From Amblyornis subalaris (lineage: Eukaryota; Chordata; Aves; Passeriformes; Ptilonorhynchidae), in contig JACAXG010000050.1 in assembly GCA_018881555.1 (NCBI GenBank), positions 5,890,001 to 5,954,000 on the forward strand: a DNA stretch of 64,000 bases. Direction: 5' to 3'. The position numbers were made by a program, and so were the translations under genes. Shown here piece after piece: positions 1 to 13,303 of the stretch; the first letter of the stretch is position 1, and every line of letters begins with the position of its first letter. A model generated the notes under the pieces. That model did no database searches. It was given only the letters and a program-made list of their open reading frames with translations, and was not told where the DNA came from.

Positions 1-3000
1 TCACTNCAGCCACCTGTCAGTGCTGACCTCTTCATTGTCAACATTGTCAAACCTGATAGCACCTGAAGCAGGGGAAGAAGTGGACCAAAATCTGAATGAA
101 ATGGCTTCACATCCACTTTTAGCAATGTCAGTTCCTCACCACACTCGGTATTTCAGACTTGCTTGTGACAAGGTTGCCAATAATTTTGGAAGTACACTCA
201 AAGCAGAAACTTTTAAACGGGTGAACTTCTTCAGAGCAGAACAAGGTCTTCCCACAGCTTTATTCCACCTGCATGTGTGACGATGGCATGGAGCAAAATG
301 CCTCGCATGATTAGAGTATCAAACTGTGGTGGTGATGCCAGTTTGCATTTTGGCTGATTGCCCTTTGAAGGACTAGTAGGAGGGTGGAAAGGCTTTCTAG
401 TTTGTTGTTAGGATCAAATTCAAAGCAGAACTAGGGTCAATAACGAGCGTTAGATTGTGGTGACTAATAATAATAAATTTTTATTATCAAATGGTGTGTT
501 TGGAGAGGATGCAGATGTTGTCCTATTTTTATAATGTGCATTAAATAAATTAGATGGGGAATGTATGATTTTAGGTGTCCATGCTGAGACAGCTTCTCAT
601 CCTCTGAGCAGGATGTGACTGAAGCCACAGTGCTCTCCTGGACCTGACACCAGTATGGTACTGGGAGGATGCTGTTCTCTACAGCCAAAGCCTCTCTCAA
701 TGGACTAGCTCTGTACCCATCCCTCTCTCAGGTGGAAAATCACATATATGGTATCATATTTTTTGTATTCTTTTTATAAGACAACCAGGTCAACCAAGTA
801 AGTAAGNGCTTTCTACTTTCTACAGTTTTATTCTGGTGTCTTGTTTAAAGTTTCAGCTGATGGACCCCTGTGCTTAAATACAGAACTTTATTCTTCCTAT
901 TTTTCTTCTGTTTTTCCACGTGTGCAAGTATAACAATGTGACTGCATCATGAATAAACTGTTTCTGTTTTTCATTTTGGTCTACAGAAAAGTATGAGTAT
1001 GTGAGCAGAGTGCACAATAAATATACAAATGCCACACACAAATAAGAAAAATACAATATATTATCATTAAAAGAGATTTCCATGACTAGTCGAAATATCA
1101 TTATTCTTTTGTAACTGGTTCTATGGTTTCTCAGCATTTGGGATTACTTTAGCTGATGCTATAATAATTTCTATTTTAAGCAAATGTCGGGTCTCTTATG
1201 AAGCATNACAATCTTTGTTTCCATTCTTTGTTACAGTCTTTTGAATCTCCTCGGTGTTTCTCTAATAGTGTGAGGAATACTTTCAGGGCCAAATAATTCA
1301 GAGAGAGCTGAAAATAATATTTTTTTTTTCCCCAAAAAATCCATTCAATGCACTTTCTTGGTGTTTTGAGAGTTCTTTTGTCTATCATGTTGATATTCTT
1401 CATGTAGTTTGGAATAGTGTGAGGAGTCTTTATGCCTTCAAATCACTATGGAAAATGATGATGCTATGTGCTTTGTTCCTAAACTAGGCTTTAGTGCGTG
1501 TGTGTACATTTACTAAGAATAGTACTGAGACATGACATCCATGTTTAATTTTTCCTTAAAGAAAAATATTCCCTGATAGTCAAGAAGACAAGAAAGGATA
1601 TCTGGCTAGGGGAAAGGAAAAAAAAAAAAAGATTAAGAGATCTTTGTGAGAAATTGTTGAACTTTGTTCTAGAAATTATGATGTTGAATTTGTTGATGGA
1701 GTAGAACAAAGTTTTACTTGCATACGTGGAAATGGGTGGGGAGCAGGTTAACAGAGCAAACTGGGAGGATCACGTCTGTCTGCTTTCATGTCTGTTTGGA
1801 GGGTACCAGTCCAAAACAACACAGCGTTTGATCTGGAAAAGTGCTTTTCTCAGGCACACAGATAAGTAGTTTCTGACATGAATGATTTAGCAGGATACAA
1901 TGCAGTGGTGAGCCCCTCAGAGAAAGGAAGTACATTTCATATTTTCCTTCAGTTTGAGGGTAGGAGGAAAGATGAAGCTGAACGTTAAGCCAGTAGAGGC
2001 TTCTAGTGAGACACAGGAGAGGATGAGAAGCCGAGGGCTGAGCAGCAGTGGGAGCAAAAGCCTGGAAGTGCTGCAGTGGAAAACAAGTTTTAAGTAGACA
2101 CACAGCTGTGCCAGGGACAGGTGGAAATTGAGAGCTGAGCAAAATCCTCAGACTTTAACACAAGTGGACCTGTCAGCCGACAACCTGTGGTCTCTTCATG
2201 CACAGTGACAAGGGTTCTACAATATATAATTACTCTCCAGAGGAATCTGAGCCAAAAAGGGTTAACAGTGCCAAGGCAGAGAAGTCCAGGTAACAATTCC
2301 CAAAAGACTGATGTTGAAAGACAGTTTTGCTTATCTTTTCTTGCATTTGTTGTCAGTTGTCTACAGGATTCATAGCTTCTCTCACATGTTAGCCTCTGTT
2401 AAAGCCCTACCTTGCTTAATATCTGGATTAATAAGTTCTGCTTTCCTTACCTTGCCTGGAAGCTGTGCACAACTTGTTAATGGGATTTGTAGGTTGCAAA
2501 TGAGAATTTAAGAATCTTCAAGGTTTGTCCCTGTAGTACCACTGAGGCAAAGAAGTTTCATTCACTTTTGAACTTTATTCAGATTATATAGGAAGTTTAT
2601 GATTTTACCTGCTGTTTTCCAGGGCTAAGCACTGGCAAGTTCATGGCAAGAAACTTCCCATACTGCAGCACAGACCTCTTACAAACTGATGACAGCCAGG
2701 CCTCTGTCTTTGGCTTACTGGTCCAGTCTGTGCTTTTGCTGTCTTTAGCTATAGAGCTGCATCTTTGTTTCTTGTCAGGCATATGATCGAGGCTGTGGAG
2801 AGTGGGTTGGGTCTTATTCACTTGTGAACTGCTTCAGGAGAACGAGTCGGGATAGTGAAATTTAAACTGGTGGTAAAAGGAGTTTCCACAAGTGCCTTGC
2901 CAAGTGGTTCCCGAAAGGATGACTGGTGGGTTTGGGGAAGGAAGCAAGCTGCCCTCTATTGGCCAGAAGGCAAAATTTGGCCCTTTTCCTTTCTTTTTGT

Positions 3001-4570
3001 AGACGGGGGATTAAGTGATTCTGACACTGTCTTTTTGTCAGAAAAAGCAGATATGTGTCTTTTTATAGGCTGCTACACTGAGAAGTGGTATGAAATTTGG
3101 CAAAAGATAAACAAACATGAAGATGCCACTTTCACACTGCTTAAAATATTTCTCTGATTTTTCAGCCTTGTTGCAAGAGTGATAAAGAAACACAANAATC
3201 TGAATTTTCATTTCGGAGGATTTTCTATTGCATCACTTTTGTATTAATTTTATCAGCGTGAATAGGAATCCAGGAACATGAGCAAAATGTAGAGGATGAA
3301 TACTGTGCTGGGACAGTAAATGTGTACAAGTGTGTGAGATCTGCTGGTAGTGATTACATATAATACGAGGGTAAACCCGAGCACAAAAGAAACCTGGAGG
3401 CATAAGAAACTGGAACCTCCTCATGTTCTGAACTTTATTTCTGTAATTTACTGTGCTTGTTGCTTCAAATTGCCTCCATGTGAGCAGAACCTACCGCTAA
3501 TTCTAGACTTTAGGTGACAGCATTAGGTGACATTCCCACTGAACACNGCAGCAGCTGGCACCTCTGGAAGCACTGTGCGAAACCTTCACATTTATTGATT
3601 TCTGTACGGGAAGCTACAATTTACAGGAGTTTACAGAGCCCTGCTAAGCAAGCACAAGTGTTTGTGTACATGATGAGTTCCAAGTCTGGTAAATATTATT
3701 GTTTGACTCAGCTTTATGCTCCTATAACATACACTATTTTCCTCAATGCAATATACTGATGGAAAACCCCGGCACCGAAGTGAGTAAATAAATGAATCAT
3801 ATTATCATGTCCAAAGGCGTAATAAACCTACATTATCCCATTATGCCTCATGTTTCTCTCATGATTTCAGGTAATCTTTAACAGTGGGAAAAGTTCTGTT
3901 TGCATGTTTGTCTCTGTACCTCTCTGTGCTCCTTTTCTGGATGACAGGCAGTAACCATTGTGGATTTGCTAAGAGAGTTTTGGTATTTAGATTATGTCTC
4001 TGCCATCTTGAGAAATGTCTTTAGGACTCTGAAGGGATGAAACATGCCCCCTGCATAATCCAAGGCAAAGGACAGATTCCTCAACAAAGGAGAAATGCTC
4101 CAGCTGCTTTGGTTTCGCTTAAAATTCTTACATTGATATCTATGCTTACCTGTCACTAATTGTTCTGGATGCTTTTTTGGCTGCTAAATATCTGTACATT
4201 TTGTTTTTTTATATTTGGTGTAAAGGTGGGAGCTTTTCTTTCTCCTAATATTTCCTTGCAAACTTATATCGCCCAGGAAAGTGTGATGAGNATGCTGGGA
4301 AAGATACAGAAGGATTATAATCAGAGGCAAGCTTAGGGTTTATTGACAAGTGCTGTGTTTCAAGCATATAACATGCAGGCNTCACAAAAATGTTGTTTCA
4401 TGCAAGTATTGCACTGTTGGAAGCAGTTGTTGCTATAGAAGCACCGGAGCTGCTGGCAGAGCTGGCAGCAGGGACTGCAGCAACAGCAGAAGGTTACCTT
4501 ACGGGTTTGGGAATGAGATTTTGCATTTTTTATCCTATTGCTTCTCTTTGCACTGGGAAAACAATAGCTA
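1..4570. other. Unique noncoding DNA, no gene recognised
   Basis: This AT-rich stretch carries scattered A and T runs, for example a run of A near 1619-1630. Several open frames of 60-120 codons occur on both strands, including a 118-codon minus-strand frame at 1786-2142 and a 100-codon plus frame at 2855-3157. None shows a recognisable domain, a signal peptide with a plausible mature chain, or a splice-flanked structure. In this base composition such lengths are expected by chance. I see no mobile element in it. Confidence 0.6.
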
Positions 4571-4812
4571 GAAAAAGAAAAAAGAAAAAAGAAAAGAAAA
4601 GAAAAGAAAAGAAAAGAAAAGAGAAAAAGAAAAGAAAAGAAAAGAAAAGAAAAGAAAAGAAAAGAAAAGAAAAGAAAAGAAAAGAAAAGAAAAGAAAAGA
4701 AAAGAAAAGAAGAAAANAAAGAAAAGAAAAGAAAAGAAAAGAAAAGAAAAGAAAAGAAAAGAAAAGAAAAGAAAAGAAAAGAAAAGAAAAGAAAAGAAAA
4801 GAAAAGAAAAGA
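4571..4812. repeat. (AAAAG)n pentanucleotide microsatellite, about 48 units
   Basis: The plus strand is almost pure GAAAA pentamers for about 240 bases. The left edge is less regular, with longer A runs at 4571-4600. There are interruptions at about 4621-4630 (GAGAAAAAG) and about 4708-4722, where one N also lies. The repeat makes an apparent Lys/Arg/Glu open frame on plus and a Phe/Ser/Leu frame on minus, and neither is a real gene. A polypurine tract of this length suggests slippage during replication and probable length polymorphism, and it could form triplex DNA. A poly-A tail of a retroposon is a possible seed, but no element body is visible upstream. Confidence 0.97.
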
Positions 4813-5226
4813 GTCATTTATTATTTTTGGATTTGCAAATTTGTTTTTAATTCATCTCAGGTGGATAAAATTAGATAAATTTGTGAAATGAGGATAGGGA
4901 ACTCTTCATAAAGGATTGGGCTTCCTCAGAACTGTTTACAAATAGGTGCCAAATAATTAGGAAAAAAGAGATCAAACAGTCCCAACAGGAGCTGTAAATA
5001 GCAGTAGCTCTGGTGGGCTGGAGGAAAAGGGAGGAAAGAAGCCTCTATGACAGTGAGAACTGGCTTCAGTCATAAAGGACAAGAACTTGCATAGAAAAAT
5101 CACTGTTTAGTTTGCAGTCCTATGCCATGACTGCCTCAAAAATTGTGTCTCATACGTGAGGAATATCACTGTTCAACAGCCTTAAACACTCCTCTTCAAA
5201 AGAGGAGTACTTGCCTGTTAGCAGGG

Positions 5227-5670
5227 ATGGCTGGGAACGGTACTCTACCGGACCAGATGAGATCCTGTGGGTCCACTTCAGAGGCCAAGAAACAGTCCCA
5301 GGAAGACACACTCTGCTGCCCCACATGTGAAGCAGGAATATGCTCTCCTTTGTCCCAGTTTTGTTTTATTCTTTACTTTCTGACTGTCACTCTACTTCTA
5401 CCCTGCTGCATGCTGCCAACAGCCTCTCCACCTCCCTGGCTCATCTCTTCAGGGTGGAGCTTCTCCCTAGTCCACTGGCCTAAGAAGCATCCCTGTGTGG
5501 CAATGCTCTCACTATTTTCTTTCCATAGGATACGAGCGGAAGAGGGCAGTGAAAAGGACTCCCTTATCTCCCCCTGCTATTCAGATCTGAAGGATTTTCC
5601 CTGCTTTCTCTCTGTACAACTGAGGAGGAGCCCCACCCTGAAAGCAGTCTGGGTGCACGCCCAGTTTTAG
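5227..5670 (+). other. Unrecognised 147-codon open frame, probably not a gene
   Basis: An ATG at 5227 opens a frame of 147 codons. The frame stays open upstream to about 5143, but only with a TTG start there. A hydrophobic stretch of about 18 residues (rich in Leu, Phe, Thr and Cys) lies roughly 48-66 residues in and could span a membrane. The remainder is rich in Cys, Ser and Pro without any ordered cysteine motif. The local base composition is richer in GC than its surroundings, which lengthens chance open frames. I do not recognise the protein. It could be a terminal exon or a chance frame, and the latter is more likely. Confidence 0.15.
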
Positions 5671-7369
5671 GGCACTGAACACAGCAGGAGAAAGCAATGA
5701 GCATTTAGCAGGAATACTGAGGAATTCACACTTCCACATATTAGAGTCTGTTCCTAATTTCTGGTTTAACAATAATGTTTGAGAAGATCCAAAATGTTGT
5801 GCATTTGCTCTTCATTAGTTGCAAACAGTGAAGCATTAGTGTCAGTCAGAACTTCATGCTTTCCTTTTTTTTTTTTTTAGTAACCGTAATGTGAGAATGG
5901 GCATACTATGAATACTGGATCTGAATAAAAGCCCATCCAGAACAACAGCCTCAGCGTAAGTTTAGGGTAGACAGATAGTGGTCATTCTGTTGTATATTCT
6001 CGTTGCCTCAAGCTGNCTGTGGACCAGGACGTTTTTAAGCAAGAGGTGGTGGTTTTGTATTTAGTAGGCCCAGACTGAATATTCTTCCATGATGTTTGAA
6101 TCCACAATGCTGCAGGCAGGTCCAAGGCTTTTGGACACAACGGTACNCACTGTTTGTCTGAACCTGCTGACAGCAGGGAGGGGCTTGATTCGTGCCTCCT
6201 AGTTTTTGTGGCAGAAGAGTCGAAAATGTCATGATGTAAGTCACGTCTGTGAATATCAGTGAACTCTAAGGCAAAGAGTAAGCTAGAGATAATTATCTGA
6301 GGGTTTTGTGTAGTGGAAGAGGATTTTTTACTTGTATATACCTTAACTGTGTATATCTGAGCTGTATATATCTAAACTGTGATGGACTTTGCCATTACAA
6401 GATAACCTTGAGGTGGCTCCAAATATATCTAACCCCTGTCTTTCAGAACACCTTAATCTTGCATCCTGACAAATATTGCCACAGCAAGTACTATATAGAT
6501 AAGATGTGAGCTAAAGCTACCAAAGTTTACCAAACCCTTTTCCATCCATGAAATCCTAAGTAAGCTTAGTATAAAAAAGTGGTTTAAGGTATCTTAGTTT
6601 CACTCTGTGAGCGGCTTACAAGGCTTAAATGACAGTATTCTACCTTTTGAAAGATACCCAAAATTATTCACCCCTTTTTTTTTTTTTCCTTTTGAACCTA
6701 CCTAAACAAGGATTCATTGTTGTTAATGGGATTTTCTTTTTCTTTAGTGTCATTGAATAAACTCTACTTGGATAGCAGCGACAACAACATCTACTTGGAT
6801 AGGAACAAAAAATGGAGCCAGGAGGGAAAATCCTCTTCTAGTGTAGGATATCACTAATGTAAATAGTCTTCTTGAAAATATTATGTATCTTTTTTAAACT
6901 GTTAGAAACACTGTAAACATTACAGATGTTATCCCATGCAGTTAACACAATGTCTAGGAAAAGAATGAATTTGTTTAAAGCAGGCGTTTCCTAAAGCAGA
7001 AAAAAAAGCCTTATACATAATAACAAAAATGAAGCTTCTAAGTGAATAGTACACAGCTCATTAGAAAGAATAAACTCCCTGGGTCCCTGAAGGTAAAATA
7101 CAATAGAATGTCGCCTATTTAAAACTTCATTCAGTGAATATGACTTTTGCATACTAAAGCAAATCATATTTCATAACACAATGGATAATTTTAAATGACT
7201 TATTTTTTACTATTTAATGTTCTTATTATATAAGCTGCATTTTCCTCTCAACTGTCTTCAAGAAATCATGTTTTTCTAAATGTGGTTTACTAAGGAATGC
7301 CTTTAAAAAATGAATCATCAGGCAGTACTGAGATTTCTCTATTGTTTATGCGATGTATAAATATTTGGT

Positions 7370-7560
7370 GATGCATTTAAGGTAAAAAGTCTCCCTGTAG
7401 TATGCTGTAGTTATTGACAGCTGCCATGTTAAAAGACAAGTATGTAAAAGCTACGTATGGCAGCTGTTGGGAAACAGCGGGCTTTGTGGAAAAACACCGG
7501 CGTACCAATATGCCAATACTTGACAGAATGTCTTCGATTCTACAAGGTGTTGCCTTTTAA
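7370..7560. promoter_or_regulatory. Candidate conserved noncoding segment with E-box inverted repeat
   Basis: An 11-base perfect inverted repeat (ACAGCTGCCAT at 7417-7427, ATGGCAGCTGT at 7457-7467) places two CAGCTG E-boxes in mirror orientation about 34 bases apart. The following 80 bases contain five or so CpG dinucleotides (around 7454, 7479, 7498, 7501 and 7533), unusual for this CpG-poor window. CAGCTG is the class of site bound by bHLH factors. Regulatory function is inference from these features only, since no alignment was available. Confidence 0.25.
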
Positions 7561-10008
7561 ACATTTATCCTGTACTATTTTCTTTAACCTTTCAAGCCAC
7601 CAATATGTAGAGAGGACTTAGAAGAGGAGGTGACTCAAAGACAAAGAATAATATTTTCATTTGAAGTTAGGTAAAGCAGTAAACGAATTTTGTAGTCGAT
7701 CCAGAGTATGGAAGAAAGAGTCTCTTAATGTACGTCATAACATCCATAAAAAAGATGACCCTTGCTGACAGTGAAGCGCTTGGTTAATCAGTAGTTGGCA
7801 CCCAGTTCAAAATTCTTATTTCTGTAGCATTGATGACAAGATCACAGCAAAACAGCTGAGGCTTTTCTTTAGNGCTACCAGCCAGAAATAATTAAAGGTA
7901 TTTAAAGTCACAAGCTCCACTGGCAGATGGGTGAGCAGCACAAGGTAAGAGAGAAAGGCAGAGGCCTTTGGTTTGAAAAGACTCCTCCAGCTGATGTATA
8001 GTAGCCAGTGCTGATCAGGCTGGATGAAGGGTGTGTTTGCTGCTCATTTGATTTGCAACTCAGACCAGTCTACATGATGTCTTCCATGAGCGTGTTTGAG
8101 AAGACTGTTCTGTGTAAGGCAGAACCGTGTACTGCGTGTCCAAACAGGTGCTGTGAGTTCAGGTCTGCTGTCCTCCTTGAAGACAATGTTCCAGCTACAT
8201 TTGGCTACCAACACAGAAAATCATTCTCAATCAACCAGAAGCTGAGATGCATGGGAATAGCATACTTTGTATTTTTGGAATATCTCCTGGCATTTGCTTG
8301 CTTGTATTCTGTCTTGTCTGACTTCTTTTGTTTGTCTCCAAAGAGTTCAGACTTACACAAAGAGGAATTGGATTAAAAAGGACACATTCTGAGACCTATC
8401 TTGGATAATAAGTGGATACAACTGTAACTCAATGAGAAGACATCCCATTTATTAATTTTGTTGGTAGTCTGGGAATTGTACTGAGTGTTCAGATGTGCTG
8501 ACTGAGCAGAAGTGTTCTTCAATAATTTTGACAAGTTTTCTCTGGTAAGCAAGCTGTGACCTCTCTCTTTTAATATTATTGAAGTCTAAGTCATTTGCCG
8601 GTTGAATTACTTCAAAAAGTTCAAGACTGTGTTATGATCTTAAACAAACAAAAGAATCAATTTTACCTAGCCTAGGAGGGGCTGAACCCCTCACAAATGG
8701 TCACAAATGTGTTTGTGATTTGTTAAAGAATGGAGGAGTTTTTAGGTAGTATTATAGGTGTTATAGGTGCTTTATCTTCAAAGTATTATCTTATATGGTT
8801 ACAGGTACCTAAAACACTATTTCTTTCTGCTGTAAACCACAGTGATCTTGAGATGAAAATGTAGGACAATTGCAGTTAATTATGTGTGCTTAACATTCCT
8901 ACATGCATTCCTTGGTTTTGACTTATGGGAAGTTATGGTCATCAATTTCCACATTTTCTGTCTCAGTCTGCTGTAGGTGCTGTTCTAGGTAGGAGGTTTG
9001 GGTGAATGGTACGACACAAGACAGAATTTAGAGGACAAGTGGTTTTAAAATGGAGACAATTGTGATTTGAATGTGTATGTTTTACGTGCACAACTGTGCA
9101 TGTTGTGTATTAAAATGTAAACTCTGCATTTTAACGCACAATATGCTTCCATAATGCATACATCCCTAGACCTCAATACCATATATTTGAAAGGCAGTTT
9201 CTTGAAAACCACCCTTTTTTTTTCCTGTAACACTGACGATCTGGCTGGATCTGAGGACTCTGTTGTCATGTTTCTTTGCCAAGGTCTCATCTATTTCCTG
9301 TTCCGTGCTGCTCCTCCCCACCAGCAAACCAAAGATGATGTTGAACACACTGTTTGTTCCTACTTAGAGCTTGGACATTTCTCTTCATGTTACCCGAAAC
9401 AGTGACCATTTCTGGTAATAATAAGATAATATTTGCAAGAAAATGTGTTTCCACTAGGCATTGGACTAAGTCCCGTTTAATTTCACAGGTCACATTTGAC
9501 CATCATATTTTTGGCTGCTACCCAGCCACTAGTACAGCCTGCCCACTAGGGATGTAAAACTAGTACGCAAGATTCAATTTGTTCCTGGAAAAGGGGTATG
9601 GGTTCCTGGTAGGGGTTCCCAGAATTTTTAAATTTTCATTCTTAATAGATTTAATCAAAGAAGGATTGTAGGAATACTGACATTTTTAAAGGTCTCTTTC
9701 AGGAGGATAAAAAAATAGAATGGTGGAGATCCGTCTTGTTGTTGGATCTGTGTGGTTGTGTTGTTAATTTTTTATTACCAAAATTTCACTTAAACAATGG
9801 AAAAAGAGTTTATCCTCCTTAGTTTATTATAGTAACAGTGTAAAAATTCAAATATATGCAAAGATTGAAATAGTTTCTTAAAAAGACTGAGAGAAAGAAA
9901 TATTATGGAAATTATGTGTTTTCAGTTACATTTATTTTTTGCAGCTACCATTTATATGCTAAATGCTCTCCTAGGTAATTACTATCCTTGTCTGGTAAAC
10001 TTGTGGAC

Positions 10009-10044
10009 TATGCAATAAGTGTAATTTATGCAATTAGTGTAATT
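10009..10044. repeat. 18-bp tandem duplication, two copies
   Basis: Two adjacent 18-base units (TATGCAATAAGTGTAATT and TATGCAATTAGTGTAATT) differ at one position. This is a recent small tandem duplication in AT-rich DNA. No function is apparent. Confidence 0.85.
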
Positions 10045-10236
10045 TATTAGGTATCATTCATATCTTTAATAGTCCAAATCTCTGGTCAGCATCAAAGAGG
10101 TGCTATTTGGTCCATTCTTTTAATTGTTTTTGATGTCATTGGATTTCACTGGAAAATATGTGTGACATTTTCTGCCCTGAACAGTCTGTGTGAGATATGG
10201 CTAAAACTCAACTAAAATTCACGACCATTTGTTGCA

Positions 10237-10292
10237 GTACCCTATATGTTGTACCCTGTATGTTGTACCCTATATGTTGCACCCTCTATGTT
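10237..10292. repeat. 14-bp minisatellite, four copies
   Basis: Four head-to-tail units of GTACCCTATATGTT lie at 10237-10250, 10251-10264, 10265-10278 and 10279-10292. Units 1 and 3 are identical. Unit 2 differs by one base and unit 4 by two. This is a short minisatellite, and variation in copy number between individuals is plausible. Confidence 0.93.
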
Positions 10293-13200
10293 TAACACTG
10301 GACATCCTCAGTTCATTCCCCTATCCAAAAGTTTTCATGTGCCACTATTAGATGGCATGTCTGTCTGAGTTGAAGGGAGGATGTTTGTGTTTGGCTTTAA
10401 ATTGTGCATCTTTCTTTAGTGTGTAAAGCAATGTAAAGAAGTCCTTTTCACAGGAGAACTTCTCGACTACATGCATGCCGGTGCCACACAACTGGACTTG
10501 GCCCCTGCTGGCAGAGCTGCGAGACGTCAGGGGAGCCCCAGTGCTGTGGGCAGGCCAGCAGCTTAAGCATGGTACCGTGCTCAAGTTAATAAGCCTGGTG
10601 TTGGGTTAGAGGTCCTGCCTCACTCATTTGTGGCTCCCTGTGTGTGACTAATGCAGCCATTCTTTTCGCACCGCGTTGCACACTACAGTACCTCGAACAT
10701 CTGAACCTGGACACCGATAACTGGCATATGGATATATGTTTGAAAGCTTACCTGCAAATACTGCACAGAGGTGGGGGGAAGGGTAGAGCTGTTGGAAGGG
10801 TCTTCTCNGTTTTGGAGCGGTGTGGATTTTAGGAATTGTACAGGTGGAGGTGGGTAGAAGCCTGCACAGCACACAGGTTTGCCACTGATTTCAGAAACTG
10901 TGTGCTTGGGCTAAAAGAGTTTGAATTGATGAGCTCTAGTCAGCTCCTTGGAGCTGCCAGTCCCTGGTAGAGCTTGTTTATAAAAGNGATTTGGGATCAG
11001 GATGTTTAGTAAATATTTAATTAACTGAAATGTTATTAGAGTGCAATGAATATCTGCAACTAAACTTTTAGTTTCCACCCCTGTCACTCCCTTTGCAGTG
11101 TGGGAGATGCAAAGGATAAGGAGCCATGGAAGTTTTGTCAGTGAGACTGGCTGTGACTTTTAAATATATTGTGTACACCCTAAGGGAACCCTATAAAAAC
11201 TCGAACGTGAAATCATTACACCATTTTGTCATGCCCAAACGACAATAACAACCATGAAACCTTTTCAGTGAAATGCCTTTACTTAGGCTAACTCGATTTG
11301 CAATGATTTAAATACTGAAACAAATTCCCTCTATTTCCATCTTGCATTTAAACAAAATGACAGCATATTGGCACCATCACTGCCTCATCTTACTATAAAG
11401 CAGCAGAAATGAGCAATCTGTCAAGTTCCTTATCTGTGCTCTTTTTAGTCTTGTACAGTGTGTGCATCTTCAGGAGAAAAAAAAAATTGTAAATACTGCT
11501 GTACTCCCTCCCTTTGTGGCTGTTTTTAATATCCTTGTTATAGCTAAATCTTTAGAAACGTGGAAGAGTCTCACGGGTAGTTGAGTGGTCTTACTGGTGA
11601 GGAAAAAACTGGGAAGGTAAAGCAATAATGGCAACGCTCATTCGACAGTCTTGGTAATGAATAGGTATCATTACCTGGAGCTGCTTCCAAGAATAAATGG
11701 TGTTTTAAAACTTGGTTCACATCAGTACAGGACACAAAGCAGTTCTTCTGAGGGATGACCATTGGCTGGCCTTATGAATAAAGAAAAAGACTCTTCTCTG
11801 TGAATATTCCTGTTGTTTTTAATAGAGAATATTTGGGAAGTAACAAGCTAATTCATTCTGCCATGAATCTGGTCAAGTGAGAATATATGACTCAGTCAAA
11901 AAGCTCACTTAGAAATTGAATTTGAATTTAGATTTACCTAGGCTGTTTAGATTTACTAAATTACTTAGGCTGATTTAGATACAGACGAGTCGAAGACAAC
12001 TTGCTCAGCATTCAGTAGTATATAAACCATATGTATTGATGGATTGCTTCTATTAAGAAATGGATTTTCTTGTTCATGATTATATTTGCATATGATAGAG
12101 TGCTTTAAAAGAAAAGATGTAGTACTGAATTTTGCATGTAAATATACCCATAATATCTATGTAAAATTAAGTGAGAAATCTTATATGAAGTAGTCTATTA
12201 CATCTACGCTAATAATCTCTTCTACTGCCTTTGTTGAGATATTCACAATGTGACTCTAAGGTGGCTGTTCAAATAATCATGAGAGGGAAGCCTCATACTT
12301 TTCAGGTAGAAGCAAGTATGCTTTTTTTTTAATAAATTATTTTTAATTTTTTTAAAGTCCAATGGAGATGAAGTACAATATGCATAAAGTTTCCAAGGTG
12401 GTTATTGTTCCTGAATTCAAATGGGAGGTAAAAACCAGAAGCAAACTGTGTCTGTACCAGTGTGAAAGTGTCAGAACAGAGGTAAGCGTGTTACAAGGAG
12501 GTAAAGACAGCAAAGGAAGAAAATGAGAGCAATTTTGCAATTGATTTTAGCATTTCTTCCCAATAGGGTACTCTTCTAAAATATATTTGAAGTAATTACA
12601 TCGTAATGTTAAAATCTTTGATTTTTCTGCTTATTATTTGTTCTCTGATAATTGAAGAGTATGATTCTTAACATACTACTTACATCTGGCTTATATGTGA
12701 TGGGCTTCCCAGTGCCCCTTGTTGCTGCATGCAAAGCCTTCAAAGAAGCCAAGTTGAAGTAATTGTGCTGTATTTGTGGAGTTATGCCGTTCTAGACAGC
12801 TACATTGTACATGCTGTAGAGAAGTGGGAGAAGAGAGTCTATATTTCCAGGAAACCACAGGGGGCTGCAAGAAGTTATTTGTATAAAACTGCTGATAGAA
12901 GACATGGTGCTCGTTAGTCATGGCAAGAAGAAATAAAGCAGTCTGTATGTTCTGGTGTCGCATGGGGACACAGGAAGACACCAAAGATTCAGACTAATAT
13001 CTGAAAATATCAGATTATATATGAGGCATCTAAGGTTCTCAATGAGAAACAAAACTTTATTCAATTAGATGCTGCACTAACGTGCAATGGTTATTGCTGC
13101 AAAGGTCTTAAGACTTGCTTGAAAGCAGGATCTAATAGAGGACAGTACGGAATACAGAGACGGAAGACAAAAACAGCATGAAACTACACAGCCTGTAAAA

Positions 13201-13303
13201 AACAACATTTAAAGATGAAACATACAGAACATAACTCTATAATATTATCCACAACTGGTTGTGTTCCACCATGTTTCACCATGTTACCTAAGGCAATATT
13301 TTG
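10293..13303. other. Unique noncoding DNA, no gene recognised
   Basis: This unique AT-rich sequence contains a slightly richer GC patch around 10440-10900, which hosts only short unrecognisable frames. The segment about 11260-11460 has the compact mixed-base texture often seen in conserved noncoding DNA, but nothing specific can be claimed. A loose duplication of a GATTTACCTAGGCTGTTTA-like phrase lies at about 11930-11985. No element or gene is visible. Confidence 0.6.

Larger units (their letters stand above)
4813..10008. other. Unique noncoding DNA, no gene recognised
   Basis: This stretch is mostly AT-rich sequence with no repeat family I recognise. The region 5143-5670 is richer in GC and stays open in one plus frame (see the separate entry). 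A plus frame at 8008-8376 (122 codons) begins at GTG rather than ATG and has no recognisable domain. A small perfect inverted repeat lies at 8701-8718 (arms TCACAAA and TTTGTGA, 4-base loop). Poly-T runs occur near 5868-5878 and 6674-6687. Confidence 0.6.

Noticed and set aside
4390..4878. 162-codon Lys/Arg/Glu-rich plus frame and matching Phe/Ser/Leu minus frame
   Set aside because: They are created by the pentanucleotide repeat, which has no stop in these frames.
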